Shown: in pieces, positions 37,456-48,149 of the stretch | Position numbering within the stretch: the first letter of the stretch is position 1 | How the letters are laid out: each line of letters starts with the position of its first letter | Assembly: GCA_004153385.1 (NCBI GenBank) | Contig: SDAL01000001.1 | Location: 186,001 to 250,000 of the forward strand | Origin: Paracoccaceae bacterium | GTDB lineage: Bacteria > Pseudomonadota > Alphaproteobacteria > Rhodobacterales > Rhodobacteraceae | DNA: 64,000 bases | Reading direction: 5' to 3' | Program-made: the position numbers and the translations under genes | The notes under the pieces: model-generated | What the model was told of the DNA's origin: nothing | The model's database searches: none | Seen by the model: only the letters and a program-made list of their open reading frames with translations

Positions 37456-38990
37456 TGCAGAACCTGCTTTCCATCATCACCTTCATCCCCGTACTGGCTG
37501 CGATCATTCTGGCGATCGTTATGCGCGGCGGAACCGAGGCGGCGGATCGCAACGCAAAGTGGTTTGCGCTGACGGCGACCTCGGTCACCTTCCTCGTGTC
37601 GCTATTTTTGCTGGCGGGCTATAATCCCAACAACACCGATTTCCAGTTTGTCGAGCAGACAAAATGGATCTTGGGTATGAATTACAAGGTGGGTGTCGAC
37701 GGGATCTCGTTGATTTTCGTGATGCTGATCACCTTCCTGATGCCGATCACGATCTGTTCGGCATGGACAAACGAAAAGCGCGTGAAGGAATACATGATCG
37801 CGTTTCTGGTTCTGGAAACCTTCATGATCGGCGTGTTCACCGCGCTTGATATCGTGTTGTTCTATCTGTTCTTCGAAGCCTCGCTTATCCCGATGTTCCT
37901 GATTATCGGGGTGTGGGGCGGACGTCAGCGCGTCTACGCGACGTTCAAATTCTTCCTTTATACCTTCCTGGGGTCGGTTTTGATGCTGGTCGGGATTGCG
38001 TGGATGTTCGCAATCGCCGGCACCACGGATATCCCGACGCTTATGGAATACGATTTCCCGTCAATGCCGGTCGATGTGCTGGGCTTCAGCATACCGGGTG
38101 GTGTGCAGACCTTGCTGTTCTTGGCCTTCTTCGCCTCGTTCTCGGTGAAAACCCCGATGTGGCCGGTGCATACATGGCTGCCCGATGCGCACGTTCAGGC
38201 GCCAACGGCAGGCTCTGTCGATCTTGCGGCGATCTTGCTGAAGATGGGCGGCTACGGCTTCTTGCGCTTTTCGTTGCCGATGTTCCCAGTCGGGACCGAA
38301 TTGCTGGCCGATTTCATCATGTGGCTGTCGGTTATCGCGATCATCTATGCGTCGCTCGTGGCGCTGGTGCAGACCGATATGAAAAAGCTCATCGCCTATT
38401 CGTCGGTGGCACATATGGGCTTTGTGACGCTCGGGATTTTCTCGGTCAACAAGCAGGGGATTGACGGGGCCGTCTATACGATGTTGAGCCACGGCTTTGT
38501 GTCGAGTGCGCTTTTCCTGAGTGTGGGCTTCATCTACGACCGTCTGCATACACGTGAGATCGCGGCCTTCGGCGGTTTAGTCAAACGCATGCCGGTCTAT
38601 GCGATGCTGTTTATGTTCTTCACCATGGCCAATGTCGGGCTGCCGGGCACATCCAGCTTTGTGGGCGAGTTCCTGTCTCTCGCCGGGGCGTTCCAAGCCA
38701 ATCGTCTGCTTGCTGTTCTGGCGACAACCGGTGTGATTTTGTCGGCCTGCTATGGCTTGTGGCTTTATCGCCGGATGTTCTTCGGTCCGATGCTGAAAGA
38801 AAGCCTGAAGGCCGTGGTCGATCTGGATCTGCGTGAAAAAGCGATGCTGGCACCGTTGGTGATCATGACCTTGCTGTTGGGTGTCTACCCGAGCCTGTTG
38901 ACCGATATCATCGGTCCGACAGTGGCCAATCTGGTCGAAAACTATCATGCGAGCCTGGCTGCCGCCGGTGCTGTCGCGGTTGCGCATTAA
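37455..38990 (+). CDS. nuoM: NADH-quinone oxidoreductase subunit M
   Basis: Antiporter-like proton-pumping subunit (ND4), 511 residues and about 14 TM helices. Landmarks: [58 protein letters not shown], and [15 protein letters not shown]. The functional Lys and Glu residues of the channel are present in these blocks. Overlaps nuoL by one base. Confidence 0.98.
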   Translation: MQNLLSIITFIPVLAAIILAIVMRGGTEAADRNAKWFALTATSVTFLVSLFLLAGYNPNNTDFQFVEQTKWILGMNYKVGVDGISLIFVMLITFLMPITICSAWTNEKRVKEYMIAFLVLETFMIGVFTALDIVLFYLFFEASLIPMFLIIGVWGGRQRVYATFKFFLYTFLGSVLMLVGIAWMFAIAGTTDIPTLMEYDFPSMPVDVLGFSIPGGVQTLLFLAFFASFSVKTPMWPVHTWLPDAHVQAPTAGSVDLAAILLKMGGYGFLRFSLPMFPVGTELLADFIMWLSVIAIIYASLVALVQTDMKKLIAYSSVAHMGFVTLGIFSVNKQGIDGAVYTMLSHGFVSSALFLSVGFIYDRLHTREIAAFGGLVKRMPVYAMLFMFFTMANVGLPGTSSFVGEFLSLAGAFQANRLLAVLATTGVILSACYGLWLYRRMFFGPMLKESLKAVVDLDLREKAMLAPLVIMTLLLGVYPSLLTDIIGPTVANLVENYHASLAAAGAVAVAH

Positions 38991-39002
38991 GGAGAGCCAA
39001 CA

Positions 39003-40442
39003 ATGACGTCCATGGATTTCTCCACTGTCCTTCCTGAGGTTCTGCTGTCGCTTTATGCGATGGCGGCACTCATCGGCGGGGTCTGCCTTGGCAAGGATAA
39101 GGTCGCACCGTTTATCTCGTGGTTGACTGTCGCGATCCTTGTGCTGTTTGCCGCGCTGGTCGGTTTGCAAAGCGGCAGCCGCGTTGCCTTTGGCGGGCTG
39201 TTTATCGAAGATGCGTTCTCGCGGTTCGCAAAAGTGCTGATCTTGCTATCGGCGGCCGGTGTGCTGGCCATGAGCGCGGATTATCAGGAACGTCGCAACC
39301 TGATGCGGTTCGAGTATCCGATCCTGATCACACTTGCCGTGGTTGGCATGATGATGATGGTGTCTGCGGGCAACCTGATGTCGCTGTATATCGGTTTGGA
39401 ACTGCAATCGCTTGCGCTTTACGTGGTTGCGGCCCTGCGTCGTGACAGCACCCGCTCCTCGGAGGCCGGTCTGAAATATTTTGTGCTGGGCGCGCTCAGC
39501 TCGGGCATCCTGCTGTATGGTGCGGCCCTTACATACGGGTTCACCGGCACGACAGATTTTGCAGGCATCATGACCACGGTCACCACCGAGAACCTGCCAT
39601 TGGGTGTGCTGTTCGGGATGGTGTTCCTGATCATCGGTCTGGCGTTCAAAGTGTCGGCTGTGCCGTTCCATATGTGGACGCCTGATGTCTATGAAGGCTC
39701 GCCGTCGTCGGTCACCGCGTTTTTTGCCACCGCTCCCAAAGTCGCTGCGATGGCATTGCTGGCCCGTCTTCTGATGGATGCGTTTGGCATGGTGCCCGAC
39801 CAGTGGGGGCAGATCATTGCGCTACTGTCTGTGGTGTCGATTCTGGGTGGTGCGATTGCTGCAATCGGCCAGATGAACATCAAACGTTTGATGGCCTATT
39901 CCTCGATCACCCACATGGGGTTTGCGCTTTTGGGGCTGACCGCTGGCACGGCGCAGGGTGTGGCAGCGATGCTGCTTTATATGTCCGTTTACGTTGCGAT
40001 GAATATCGGCATGTTCGCCTTTATCCTGTCGATGGAGCGTGACGGCCAGCCGATCACTGATATCAGATCGCTGCATATGCTGGCCAAACGTGGCCCGATG
40101 CGCGCATGGGCCTTGTTGATCTTGCTGTTCTCGCTTGCCGGTGTGCCGCCCATGGTTGGGTTCTGGGCGAAGTTTTCGGTCCTGCTGGCGGCGGTGCAGG
40201 CAGGCTACGTCTGGGCGGCGGTCTTTGCGGTGATCGGCTCGGGTATCGCGGCCTTCTATTATCTTCGGATCGTGTATTTCATGTATTTCGGCACCGAAGA
40301 AGAAGAGGGTATCGATAAACGCATCGCCCCTGCACAACGGGTTTTGCTGATTGCGTCCGCGGTGATCATGCTTGCGGGGTCTGTGAACCTGTTCGGCATC
40401 GAAGGCATGGCACAGATGGCGGCGGCTGCACTTGTCAACTGA
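39003..40442 (+). CDS. nuoN: NADH-quinone oxidoreductase subunit N
   Basis: Antiporter-like proton-pumping subunit (ND2), 479 residues. Landmarks: [67 protein letters not shown] and [20 protein letters not shown] lies about 7 bases before the ATG. Last complex I gene. The birA frame begins inside its 3' end. Confidence 0.98.
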   Translation: MTSMDFSTVLPEVLLSLYAMAALIGGVCLGKDKVAPFISWLTVAILVLFAALVGLQSGSRVAFGGLFIEDAFSRFAKVLILLSAAGVLAMSADYQERRNLMRFEYPILITLAVVGMMMMVSAGNLMSLYIGLELQSLALYVVAALRRDSTRSSEAGLKYFVLGALSSGILLYGAALTYGFTGTTDFAGIMTTVTTENLPLGVLFGMVFLIIGLAFKVSAVPFHMWTPDVYEGSPSSVTAFFATAPKVAAMALLARLLMDAFGMVPDQWGQIIALLSVVSILGGAIAAIGQMNIKRLMAYSSITHMGFALLGLTAGTAQGVAAMLLYMSVYVAMNIGMFAFILSMERDGQPITDIRSLHMLAKRGPMRAWALLILLFSLAGVPPMVGFWAKFSVLLAAVQAGYVWAAVFAVIGSGIAAFYYLRIVYFMYFGTEEEEGIDKRIAPAQRVLLIASAVIMLAGSVNLFGIEGMAQMAAAALVN

Positions 40443-41196
40443 TCTGCACACATGGCCCGAGGCGGTTGCACGCCATGTTCTGCCTCGGGTTGATAGTACT
40501 ATGACTGAGGCAGCTCGTCTGGCTCCGCATCTTGCGGGGCCTGCGTGGATTTTGGCGTTAGAGCAGACCGCAGGCCATGGCAGGCGGGGGCGCCCATGGC
40601 GGGCACCTGCCGGCAATTTTACCGCAAGCTATGTCTTCCGGCCGGGTGTGGCCCCCGATCAGGCTGCGCTGTATTCCTTTGTCAGCGCGCTTGCACTTTA
40701 TGACGCGCTGGCGCAGGCCTGCGGGCCGCATGCGCGCCTTGCGCTGAAATGGCCCAATGATGTGCTTTTGAACGGTGGGAAGGTATCCGGCATCTTGCTG
40801 GAGACGCTTGCATCGCCCAAGGGCTCCCCCGGTGCGCTTGTGTGCGGGCTGGGCGTGAACCTGCGGACCGCGCCAGAGCGCGCCGGACTTGAGGAGGGGG
40901 CCGTTCCGGCGGTTTGCGTTCTGGGCGAGACGGGCTGCGAGGTGAGCGCTGAGGCGTTCCTTGATCTGTTGGCACCCGCATTTGACCGCTACGCGCGCAG
41001 CTTTGCCACCCATGGCTTTGCCCCCATACGCGAGGCATGGCTTGCCCGCGCGACGCGTCTGGGCGAAGTGATCCATGCCAGAACCGGCCGCGAGACCCAT
41101 ACAGGCGTATTCGAGACCATCGATGCGCAAGGCGCGCTTGTGTTGCGCCAGCCGGAGGGGCGACGCGTCATTTCGGCCGCCGATATCTTTTTTTGA
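40432..41196 (+). CDS. birA: Biotin--[acetyl-CoA-carboxylase] ligase
   Basis: Attaches biotin to carrier proteins such as AccB. The protein has about 254 residues and is ligase-only: there is no N-terminal DNA-binding domain, so it is not a biotin repressor. Motifs: [13 protein letters not shown] (biotinyl-AMP site, near residue 45), [22 protein letters not shown], and a C-terminal SH3-like part. No ATG fits; TTG 40432, overlapping the nuoN stop by 11 bases, gives the expected N-terminus, and a start a few codons downstream cannot be excluded. The birA-coaX-rnj run after nuoN is common in Rhodobacteraceae. Confidence 0.9.
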   Translation: MSTDLHTWPEAVARHVLPRVDSTMTEAARLAPHLAGPAWILALEQTAGHGRRGRPWRAPAGNFTASYVFRPGVAPDQAALYSFVSALALYDALAQACGPHARLALKWPNDVLLNGGKVSGILLETLASPKGSPGALVCGLGVNLRTAPERAGLEEGAVPAVCVLGETGCEVSAEAFLDLLAPAFDRYARSFATHGFAPIREAWLARATRLGEVIHARTGRETHTGVFETIDAQGALVLRQPEGRRVISAADIFF

Positions 41197-41210
41197 AAGG
41201 GGAGTGAGCG

Positions 41211-41990
41211 ATGCTTCTCTGTATTGACTGCGGAAATACCAACACGGTTTTTTCGATCTGGGACGGGGGCAGGTTCGTCGCGACATGGCGGATCGAGACC
41301 AATCACAAACGTACGGCAGATGAGTATTTCGTCTGGCTGTCCACGCTGATGCAGTTGCAAGATATCCCTGCAAAGATCAACGAGGTTGTCATATCCTCGA
41401 CGGTTCCGCGTGTTGTGTTCAACCTGCGCGTGCTGGCCAACCGCTATTTCGAGTGTCGTCCGCTGGTTGTGGGCAAGCCCGAATGCGCGCTGCCGGTGGC
41501 ACCGCGTGTGGATTACGGCACAACCGTCGGGCCGGACCGGCTGGCCAATACGGTTGCGGGATTTGATCGTCACGGGGGCGATCTGATTATCGTCGATTTT
41601 GGCACGGCCACGACATTTGACGTCATCGCGACCGATGGTGCCTATATCGGTGGTGTGATCGCACCGGGCGTAAACCTGAGCCTTGAGGCGCTTCATGCCT
41701 CGGCGGCAGCGTTGCCACATGTAGATGTGACCAAACCGGAAAGGGCTGTGGGCACGAATACGGTTGCGTGTATCCAGTCTGGTGTGTTCTGGGGATATAT
41801 CGGCCTTGTCGAAGGAATCGTCCGCCAGATCCGGCTGGAACGCGACCGCCCTATGAAGGTGATTGCGACCGGCGGGTTGGCAGAGCTGTTTGAACAAGGG
41901 TTCGACCTTTTCGACAGCGTCGAATACGATCTTACGATTCACGGTCTACGACTTATAAACGATTATAATAAAGGGCAGGCACGCGCATGA
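41211..41990 (+). CDS. coaX: Type III pantothenate kinase
   Basis: Phosphorylates pantothenate, the first step of CoA synthesis; ASKHA fold, needs a monovalent cation. The protein has 259 residues. Motifs: IDCGNTNTVFSIW (phosphate 1, near residue 5), YGTTVGPDRLANTVAGF, and IVDFGTATTFDVI (phosphate 2). AGGGGAG precedes the ATG. Its TGA overlaps the rnj ATG (ATGA). Confidence 0.96.
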   Translation: MLLCIDCGNTNTVFSIWDGGRFVATWRIETNHKRTADEYFVWLSTLMQLQDIPAKINEVVISSTVPRVVFNLRVLANRYFECRPLVVGKPECALPVAPRVDYGTTVGPDRLANTVAGFDRHGGDLIIVDFGTATTFDVIATDGAYIGGVIAPGVNLSLEALHASAAALPHVDVTKPERAVGTNTVACIQSGVFWGYIGLVEGIVRQIRLERDRPMKVIATGGLAELFEQGFDLFDSVEYDLTIHGLRLINDYNKGQARA

Positions 41991-43660
41991 GCGACAGACT
42001 GATCTATCTCCCGTTAGGCGGGGCAGGCGAAATCGGAATGAACGCCTATGTGTATGGTTACGGCCCCGTGGGTGCCGAGCGGCTGATCGTGGTCGATCTT
42101 GGCGTGACATTCCCTGAAATGGAAGGCTCGCCGGGCGTCGATCTGATCATGGCCGATGCGGCATGGCTGGAAGATAATGCCGACCGTGTGGACGCGATTT
42201 TCATCACCCATGCGCATGAAGACCATATCGGCGCATTGCCCTATTTGTGGCCCAAGCTCGGCGCGCCCATCTATGCGCGCCCCTTCACCGCATCGCTTGG
42301 CCAGCAAAAGCTGAACGAGGGCGGGATCAATACCGAAATCAAGGTGATCGCTCCGCGTCCTGATGTGATCGAGGCTGGCCCCTTCAAGGTGCAGTTCGTG
42401 CCGATTTCGCATTCGATCCCCGAAAGCTCGGCGCTGATTATCGATACGCCAGCGGGCCGGATCGTGCACACGGGTGATTTCAAGCTGGACGCCAACCCGA
42501 TCGTGGGCGAGGCGTTCGATGTGAATATGTGGAACGAAATCGCGCAAGAAGGGAACGGCATCAAGGTGCTGACCTGCGATTCGACCAACATCTTTTCGCA
42601 TACGCCTGGCAAATCGGAATCGACCCTGATCGAGCCGTTGACGAAACTGATCCAGTTTCAGGAAGGCCTGCTCGTTGCCACCACATTCGCCTCTAACGTG
42701 GCGCGTCTGAAAACGCTTGCCGATGCGGGTGTGGCGGCAGGGCGTTCGGTCTGCTTGCTGGGCCGTTCGATGAAGCGGATGGTGCAAACCGCGCAGCAAA
42801 CAGATGTTTTGCGGAACTTCCCCAGTGTCGTGCAGCCTGAAGAGGCCGCCGATATTCCGCGCGAAAACCTGATGCTGATTGTGACCGGCAGCCAGGGCGA
42901 GCGCCGCGCCGCCTCTGCACAGTTGAGCCGTGGCAAGTATCTGGGTCTTGAGATGAAGGAGGGCGATGCGTTCCTCTTCAGCTCCAAAACCATTCCCGGC
43001 AACGAACGCGGCGTGATCCGTATTATGAACGCGTTTTCCGAAATGGGTGTTGATGTGATCACCGAGCGTGGCGGGTTGTATCACGTGTCGGGGCATGCAA
43101 ACCGGCCCGATCTGGAAGCGCTGCATGATTTGCTGAAACCGCAGATGTTGATCCCGATGCACGGCGAGCACCGTCACTTGCGCGAGCATGTGAAGCTGGC
43201 GAAATCCAAAGGGATCGCGGCCGAGGTTGCGACCAATGGCACGATGCTGGAACTGTCCGGCGACGCACCCGTGATTGCAGAATATGTGGAAACCGGCCGC
43301 ACCTATCTGGATGGCAACGTTCTGATCGGCGCAATGGACGGGGTTGTACGCAATCGTATTCGAATGGCGCTGAACGGTCATCTGATGATCAATGTGCTGA
43401 TTGATGAAGACGGTGGATCGCTGGGCGAACCTTGGGTCGAAGCCATGGGTCTGCCGGCAAAGGGCCGTTCGGGGCAGGTTCTGGTCGAGCAGATCGAAAC
43501 CGAACTGACCGAAGCGATTGATCGCGCACCGGGCAAGGTGATCGACAATGACAAAAAGCTCGAGGATATGATGCGTCGTGTGGCGCGCAGCTGCGCGATG
43601 GACGAGATCGGCAAGAAGCCGGAAGTGACAGTGGTCATCTCGCGTCTGCAAGACGAGTAA
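41987..43660 (+). CDS. rnj: Ribonuclease J family metallo-beta-lactamase nuclease
   Basis: A beta-CASP ribonuclease with 5'-3' exo- and endonuclease activity in relatives; acts in rRNA maturation and mRNA decay. The protein has 557 residues. The zinc motif HAHEDHIG is at 75-82, followed by the later ligands (ISHSIPES; HTGDFKLD) and beta-CASP landmarks (TTFASNVARL, GSQGE and a final HVSGHANRPDL / PMHGEHRH). Last gene of the nuo-birA-coaX-rnj unit, closed by a strong terminator 36 bases downstream. Confidence 0.95.
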   Translation: MSDRLIYLPLGGAGEIGMNAYVYGYGPVGAERLIVVDLGVTFPEMEGSPGVDLIMADAAWLEDNADRVDAIFITHAHEDHIGALPYLWPKLGAPIYARPFTASLGQQKLNEGGINTEIKVIAPRPDVIEAGPFKVQFVPISHSIPESSALIIDTPAGRIVHTGDFKLDANPIVGEAFDVNMWNEIAQEGNGIKVLTCDSTNIFSHTPGKSESTLIEPLTKLIQFQEGLLVATTFASNVARLKTLADAGVAAGRSVCLLGRSMKRMVQTAQQTDVLRNFPSVVQPEEAADIPRENLMLIVTGSQGERRAASAQLSRGKYLGLEMKEGDAFLFSSKTIPGNERGVIRIMNAFSEMGVDVITERGGLYHVSGHANRPDLEALHDLLKPQMLIPMHGEHRHLREHVKLAKSKGIAAEVATNGTMLELSGDAPVIAEYVETGRTYLDGNVLIGAMDGVVRNRIRMALNGHLMINVLIDEDGGSLGEPWVEAMGLPAKGRSGQVLVEQIETELTEAIDRAPGKVIDNDKKLEDMMRRVARSCAMDEIGKKPEVTVVISRLQDE

Positions 43661-43695
43661 CAGCTACTACGCAGGCTTTCGGGCCTTTTCAGACC

Positions 43696-43729
43696 AAAGG
43701 CTCCACCCGATCTGGGTGGAGCCTTTTTT
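43696..43729 (+). terminator. Intrinsic terminator of the nuo-birA-coaX-rnj unit
   Basis: A stem AAAGGCTCCACCC / GGGTGGAGCCTTT with a 5-base loop followed by further T residues. Confidence 0.92.
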
Positions 43730-43778
43730 ATGCGCGAGGCAACAGGATGCGCGCCTGCCCATGCGTCATTCAGACATT

Positions 43779-43809
43779 AAAAAGCCCGATCATGATGTCA
43801 TGATCGGGC
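43779..43809 (-). terminator. Intrinsic terminator of the DEAD-box helicase gene
   Basis: A perfect 12-bp stem GCCCGATCATGA / TCATGATCGGGC (43784-43809), followed in the minus-strand reading by TTTTTAA. It lies 28 bases past the helicase stop. Confidence 0.9.
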
Positions 43810-43837
43810 CTGAAGTGAACAGCGGGTCGCGCAGCGA

Positions 43838-45862
43838 TCAGCTGTTGGTCGCGGTATCCGCATCAGATGGTGCAGGCGCACTGTCTGCTGGGGCAGAGCT
43901 GCCCTCATTGGTTGCAGGCGCTTCTGCTTGCGGTGTCGCAGGCTGCTCTGTAGCGTCACTGGTGGCTGCAGCTTTCGGGGCGGCAGGCTTACGGGTCCGT
44001 GTGCGGGTCCGTTTGGGCTTTGGCTTGGCCTCTGCCTCGTCTGTGGCGGGAGCTTGTGCCGACGCGGTTGCCGGCTCGCCTTCGGGGGCTGCGGCTGCGG
44101 CTGCAGGCTCCGCCTTGGGCTTGGCTGCACGCGACCGGCGTGGTTTTTTTGCCGGCTCTTTTTTCACGCTCTCCGTTTCGCTAGGCGCGTCTTTCGTGGC
44201 GTCAGAGGCCTGTGCCTGTGCTGCGACGGCCTGAGGGGTGTCGTCCGTGTCCAGATCCTCGGCGTCGTCATCCTTTCTGGATGATTTCGGTTTTGCGATC
44301 TTGAATTCACGAAGCATGAAATCGGGAACATGATCGCCCATGCCCACAACATCGGGACCGTTATCACGACGACCACGCGATCCGCGGCCGGAATTCTGAC
44401 GTTCATAGCGGTTGGGCTGCGACGGGGACTCAGGCAAGGGGATCTCTTTGGTTTCGGCGCGCGGCGCATCGGGTTTAGGGGCAGGGGATGGCTCGGCTTT
44501 CGGGGCAGAAGGCACGTCAACCGCAGCGACGGGTTTCGGCGTCTCTTTCACCTCGAAAGGTTGTGTGGCCGCTTCCTGACCGTGATCGACGATATGCGCG
44601 TGGCCAGAGCTGTTGCGCGGTTTGTTGCGATTACCACGTCCACCACGGCCGCCCTTGTTATCGTCGCCGTCGCGGGGACGGGGGGGCTGGCTTGCAGCCG
44701 AGGACAATTCGAACCCTGCGGGCAGCGGTACGCGCGGCAATGTCTGCTCTACCAGATTTTCGATCTGGCTCAGGTATTTGTCGTCGCTGGGCACGGCAAT
44801 GGAATAGGCCACGCCGTGGCGGCCTGCACGTCCCGTGCGCCCGATACGGTGGACGTAATCTTCGGCATGGGATGGCAGGTCATAATTGAACACGTGGCTG
44901 ACTGCCGGCACATCAAGACCGCGCGCGGCGACATCGGAGGCCACGAGGATCTTGAGGGATCCATCACGGAACGCATCAAGGGTTTTGGTCCTGTGCGACT
45001 GTTCCAGATCACCATGGATGGGCTGTGCGTCGAACCCGTATTTCTGCAACGACTTGGAGACGATATCCACGTCTACCTTACGATTGCAAAAGACAATGGC
45101 GTTGGTGCAGGCGGCCCCTTCGGAGTTGAGCAGCGCGCGCAGCAGCTCGCGTTTGACCTTGGCATTCTGGTCTTTGCGCGGCGGCGCGATCTCTACCAGA
45201 CGCTGTTCGATGTTGTTCGAGGTTGTGGCCTGACGGGCCACCTCGACACGCACAGGGGCCTGCAGGAACGTGTTGGTGATCCGCTCGATCTCGGGGGCCA
45301 TGGTGGCCGAAAAGAACAGCGTCTGGCGTGTGAAGGGGGTCAGCTGGAAAATCCGCTCGATATCGGGGATGAATCCCATGTCGAGCATCCGGTCGGCCTC
45401 GTCCACAACCATGATTTTTACATCGGTCAGAATCAGTTTGCCACGCTCGAAATGGTCCAAAAGCCGTCCGGGGGTGGCAATCAGCACATCCACGCCTTTG
45501 TCGATCAGCTTGTCCTGCTCACCAAAAGAAACGCCGCCGATCAGCAGCGCGCGGGTCAGTTTGGTGTTCTTGGCATAAAGGTCGAAATTTTCGGCAACCT
45601 GAGCCGCCAGTTCGCGCGTGGGGGCCAGAACGAGGCTGCGCGGCATCCGCGCGCGCGCACGACCACGGCGCAGCAATGTCAACATTGGCAGGGTAAAAGA
45701 GGCTGTTTTACCGGTGCCGGTCTGTGCAATACCCAAAACATCCTTGCCCTCGAGCGCGGGGGGAATTGCTTGTTCCTGGATCGGGGTCGGCGTCTCGTAG
45801 CCTGCCTCTACAACGGCAGAAAGAACCTTCGGGTCCAGCTTTAGGTCGGAAAATTTAATCAT
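43838..45862 (-). CDS. DEAD-box ATP-dependent RNA helicase (RhlE-type) with long basic/Ala-rich tail
   Basis: A 674-residue RNA helicase. The core (about 1-385) has the Q motif TPIQEQAIP, motif I AQTGTGKT, Ia PTRELA, Ib TPGR, II VVDEADRMLDMGF, III SAT, then IV-VI including ARGLDVPAVSHV and HRIGRTGRAG. The tail of about 290 residues has GRGGRGNRNKPR (RGG-like), Pro/Ala/Lys-rich segments and an Ala/Thr-rich end, all probably disordered and RNA-binding. Relatives act in ribosome assembly, mRNA decay and cold adaptation. The RhlE subgroup is my judgement from core sequence. Confidence 0.93.
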   Translation of the reverse strand: MIKFSDLKLDPKVLSAVVEAGYETPTPIQEQAIPPALEGKDVLGIAQTGTGKTASFTLPMLTLLRRGRARARMPRSLVLAPTRELAAQVAENFDLYAKNTKLTRALLIGGVSFGEQDKLIDKGVDVLIATPGRLLDHFERGKLILTDVKIMVVDEADRMLDMGFIPDIERIFQLTPFTRQTLFFSATMAPEIERITNTFLQAPVRVEVARQATTSNNIEQRLVEIAPPRKDQNAKVKRELLRALLNSEGAACTNAIVFCNRKVDVDIVSKSLQKYGFDAQPIHGDLEQSHRTKTLDAFRDGSLKILVASDVAARGLDVPAVSHVFNYDLPSHAEDYVHRIGRTGRAGRHGVAYSIAVPSDDKYLSQIENLVEQTLPRVPLPAGFELSSAASQPPRPRDGDDNKGGRGGRGNRNKPRNSSGHAHIVDHGQEAATQPFEVKETPKPVAAVDVPSAPKAEPSPAPKPDAPRAETKEIPLPESPSQPNRYERQNSGRGSRGRRDNGPDVVGMGDHVPDFMLREFKIAKPKSSRKDDDAEDLDTDDTPQAVAAQAQASDATKDAPSETESVKKEPAKKPRRSRAAKPKAEPAAAAAAPEGEPATASAQAPATDEAEAKPKPKRTRTRTRKPAAPKAAATSDATEQPATPQAEAPATNEGSSAPADSAPAPSDADTATNS

Positions 45863-46078
45863 CAGCGTCCTGTCATCGCGGGAATCGGCCCGCGTTATGA
45901 TAAGGGACGCATCGGATCAGGGCGCCCCGACTAAAGCCCGCCGCATTGCGGGTTCGCGCACCATTTACTCGATTTTGTTCCAGAGGTCAATCTAGCGGCA
46001 TATTTTCGCGCAGCTTGCTATTTGCGCGCAGCGCAGCATTTATGGCATCGCGACGATCATGAATGAAGGACAGCAGGA

Positions 46079-47974
46079 ATGGCAACAGAGATAGCGCAGG
46101 CGGCGGGCGGCATGGGGCCGGTCATGGGATTTGCGCTGGTCGGGCTGGTGGGTGTGGGCGCGCAATGGGTGGCATGGAAGCTGCGCCTTCCTGCAATTGT
46201 GTTCATGCTTGTGGCAGGCCTTGTCGCGGGGCCGCTGACCGGCGTGATCGATCCGTCGCGTGATTTTGGGGATCTGACAGGGCCGTTGATCAGCCTTGCG
46301 GTGGCGGTGATCTTGTTCGAAGGGGGGCTTTCGCTTGATCTGCACCGGCTGGGCGATGCACGGTCGGGCGTGATGCGTCTGGTGCTGATCGGCGCGCCGC
46401 TGGGCTGGCTTGCCTCCACATTGGTGCTGGCGTGGACCATGGGGCTGTCTTGGGAAACCTCGGCGGTGTTTGGCGGTATCATGATCGTAACCGGACCGAC
46501 TGTTATCGCGCCTCTGTTACGCTCGGCACGGCTGGCGCGCCGCCCCGCGCAGCTTTTGCAATGGGAAGCCATCGTGAACGATCCGATCGGCGCGCTGGCG
46601 GCCGTTCTGGCATTCGAGGTCGTGTTGGTGTTGCACGCCAACGTGGCGATCAGCGATGCGATCATGCAGCTTGCCATCGGGATTGCGTTTGCGCTTGCGT
46701 TGGGGCTTGCCTCGGGGCGGCTGGTGACATGGGCGTTCCAGCACGGTCGCGTGCCCGAATATATGAAAGTGCCCGCCCTGTTTGTACTGCTGTTGGTGAC
46801 ATTCGCGATGGCAGACACATTGTTGCATGAAAGCGGTCTGCTTGCCGTGACGATCATGGGGCTTGTGATCGGGAACGCCGATCTGCCGTCCTATACCGAA
46901 CTGCGCCGGTTCAAGGAGCATGCCACCGTGCTTCTGGTGTCGGGGGTGTTCATCCTGCTTGCCGCCGATCTGGATCTGGCCCAGCTTGCACAGCTTGACT
47001 GGCATGCGGTCGTGTTTGCGCTGGCCGTGGTGCTGGTGGCCCGCCCGGCCACGGTCCTTTTGTCATTGATCGGCACAGGGCTTCCTATCCGCGAACGGCT
47101 GTTTATTGCCCTGACAGGCCCGCGCGGCGTTGTGCTGGTGGCTGTGGCAGGGCTGTTTGGCCAACGGCTTGCGGATGCAGGCATCGAGGATGGTGCGATC
47201 ATCGGCCCGCTTGCCTTCATCTTGGTGACCGCGACCGTTGTGTTGCATGGCTTCACGCTGGCGCCCATGGCGCGCGCCATGGGGCTGGCGGGGCGCGAAA
47301 AGCCGGGCTTGCTGATCGTTGGCGGCTCGCGGTTTTCCACCCAACTTGGTGAAATCCTGCAAAAGGCCGAGGTGCCGGTTCTGGTCACCGATCCCAACCA
47401 TGCGCATCTGATCCGGCCAAGGGCCGCAGGGCTCAAGACATTTTACGGCGATATTCTGGGCGAGGCGGCCGAGGATACGGTTGAGTTGATGGCCTATAGC
47501 ACCGTGCTCGCCGCCACCGATAACGATGCCTATAATACGCTGGTGGCCACCGATCTGGGCGCGGAGCTTGGACGGGCGCAGGTCTGGCAAACGGCGCGGT
47601 TGAAAGAGGATCGCAAACGCCACACATTGCCCACGCAGCTTGGCGGGCAGCCATTTGGCGACGGGCGCACCTTTGATACGTTTCGCGATATGGTGCGCGA
47701 TGGCTGGACCTTCCGCATCACCCGCCTGACCGAAGAATTCACCATCGAGGACTGGCGCGAACGCCGTCCCGGTGCGATTCCGGTATTGCGGATCACTCCG
47801 CGCGGGGAATTGCGATTTGTCGATAAGGCGGACGAGCTGAAGGCGGATCCGGGCGCGCGGATCATTTCGTTGCTGCCGCCCGATGCGCTGCGCGAGGATG
47901 AAAACAAATATGTGGCCCCGCATCCGCCCGAGGTGGCCGATGCCATCCCCAAACCCAAGACCAGACTGCCCTGA
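46079..47974 (+). CDS. CPA1-type sodium/potassium:proton antiporter with TrkA-N-like domain
   Basis: A 631-residue inner-membrane cation:proton antiporter. About 12-13 TM helices span 15-410; conserved blocks include VAVILFEGGLSLDLHRLG and WEAIVNDPIGALAAVLAFEVV, whose NDP segment holds the ion-binding acidic pair of CPA1 exchangers. A cytosolic nucleotide-binding domain follows (LLIVGGSRFSTQLGEIL, about 418-530), as in Trk/Kef-type regulators, then about 100 further residues. AAGGACAGCAGGA precedes the ATG. Divergent from the helicase (216-base gap with no other gene seen). The ion transported is not readable. Confidence 0.88.
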   Translation: MATEIAQAAGGMGPVMGFALVGLVGVGAQWVAWKLRLPAIVFMLVAGLVAGPLTGVIDPSRDFGDLTGPLISLAVAVILFEGGLSLDLHRLGDARSGVMRLVLIGAPLGWLASTLVLAWTMGLSWETSAVFGGIMIVTGPTVIAPLLRSARLARRPAQLLQWEAIVNDPIGALAAVLAFEVVLVLHANVAISDAIMQLAIGIAFALALGLASGRLVTWAFQHGRVPEYMKVPALFVLLLVTFAMADTLLHESGLLAVTIMGLVIGNADLPSYTELRRFKEHATVLLVSGVFILLAADLDLAQLAQLDWHAVVFALAVVLVARPATVLLSLIGTGLPIRERLFIALTGPRGVVLVAVAGLFGQRLADAGIEDGAIIGPLAFILVTATVVLHGFTLAPMARAMGLAGREKPGLLIVGGSRFSTQLGEILQKAEVPVLVTDPNHAHLIRPRAAGLKTFYGDILGEAAEDTVELMAYSTVLAATDNDAYNTLVATDLGAELGRAQVWQTARLKEDRKRHTLPTQLGGQPFGDGRTFDTFRDMVRDGWTFRITRLTEEFTIEDWRERRPGAIPVLRITPRGELRFVDKADELKADPGARIISLLPPDALREDENKYVAPHPPEVADAIPKPKTRLP

Positions 47975-48149
47975 GGCGGACGCGCGGACGACAGGCGGTG
48001 GATACGTTTTGCGACACGGCGGCGGGATTTGCGACCGCGTGCCTGAAATGCACGCCCTGCGCCGCGTGCCATATCTATAGCCATCTCCGGCAAGAGTTGA
48101 CCTTGCCCGCCGCCTCTGGCAGTGGAAGAGCAAGCCAGAGGATACCGAA
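47975..48149. other. Intergenic region upstream of argS
   Basis: 175 bases with no gene seen. A TTGACC at about 48096 could be a -35 element, but I found no well-placed -10. AGAGGAT precedes the argS start. Confidence 0.3.
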
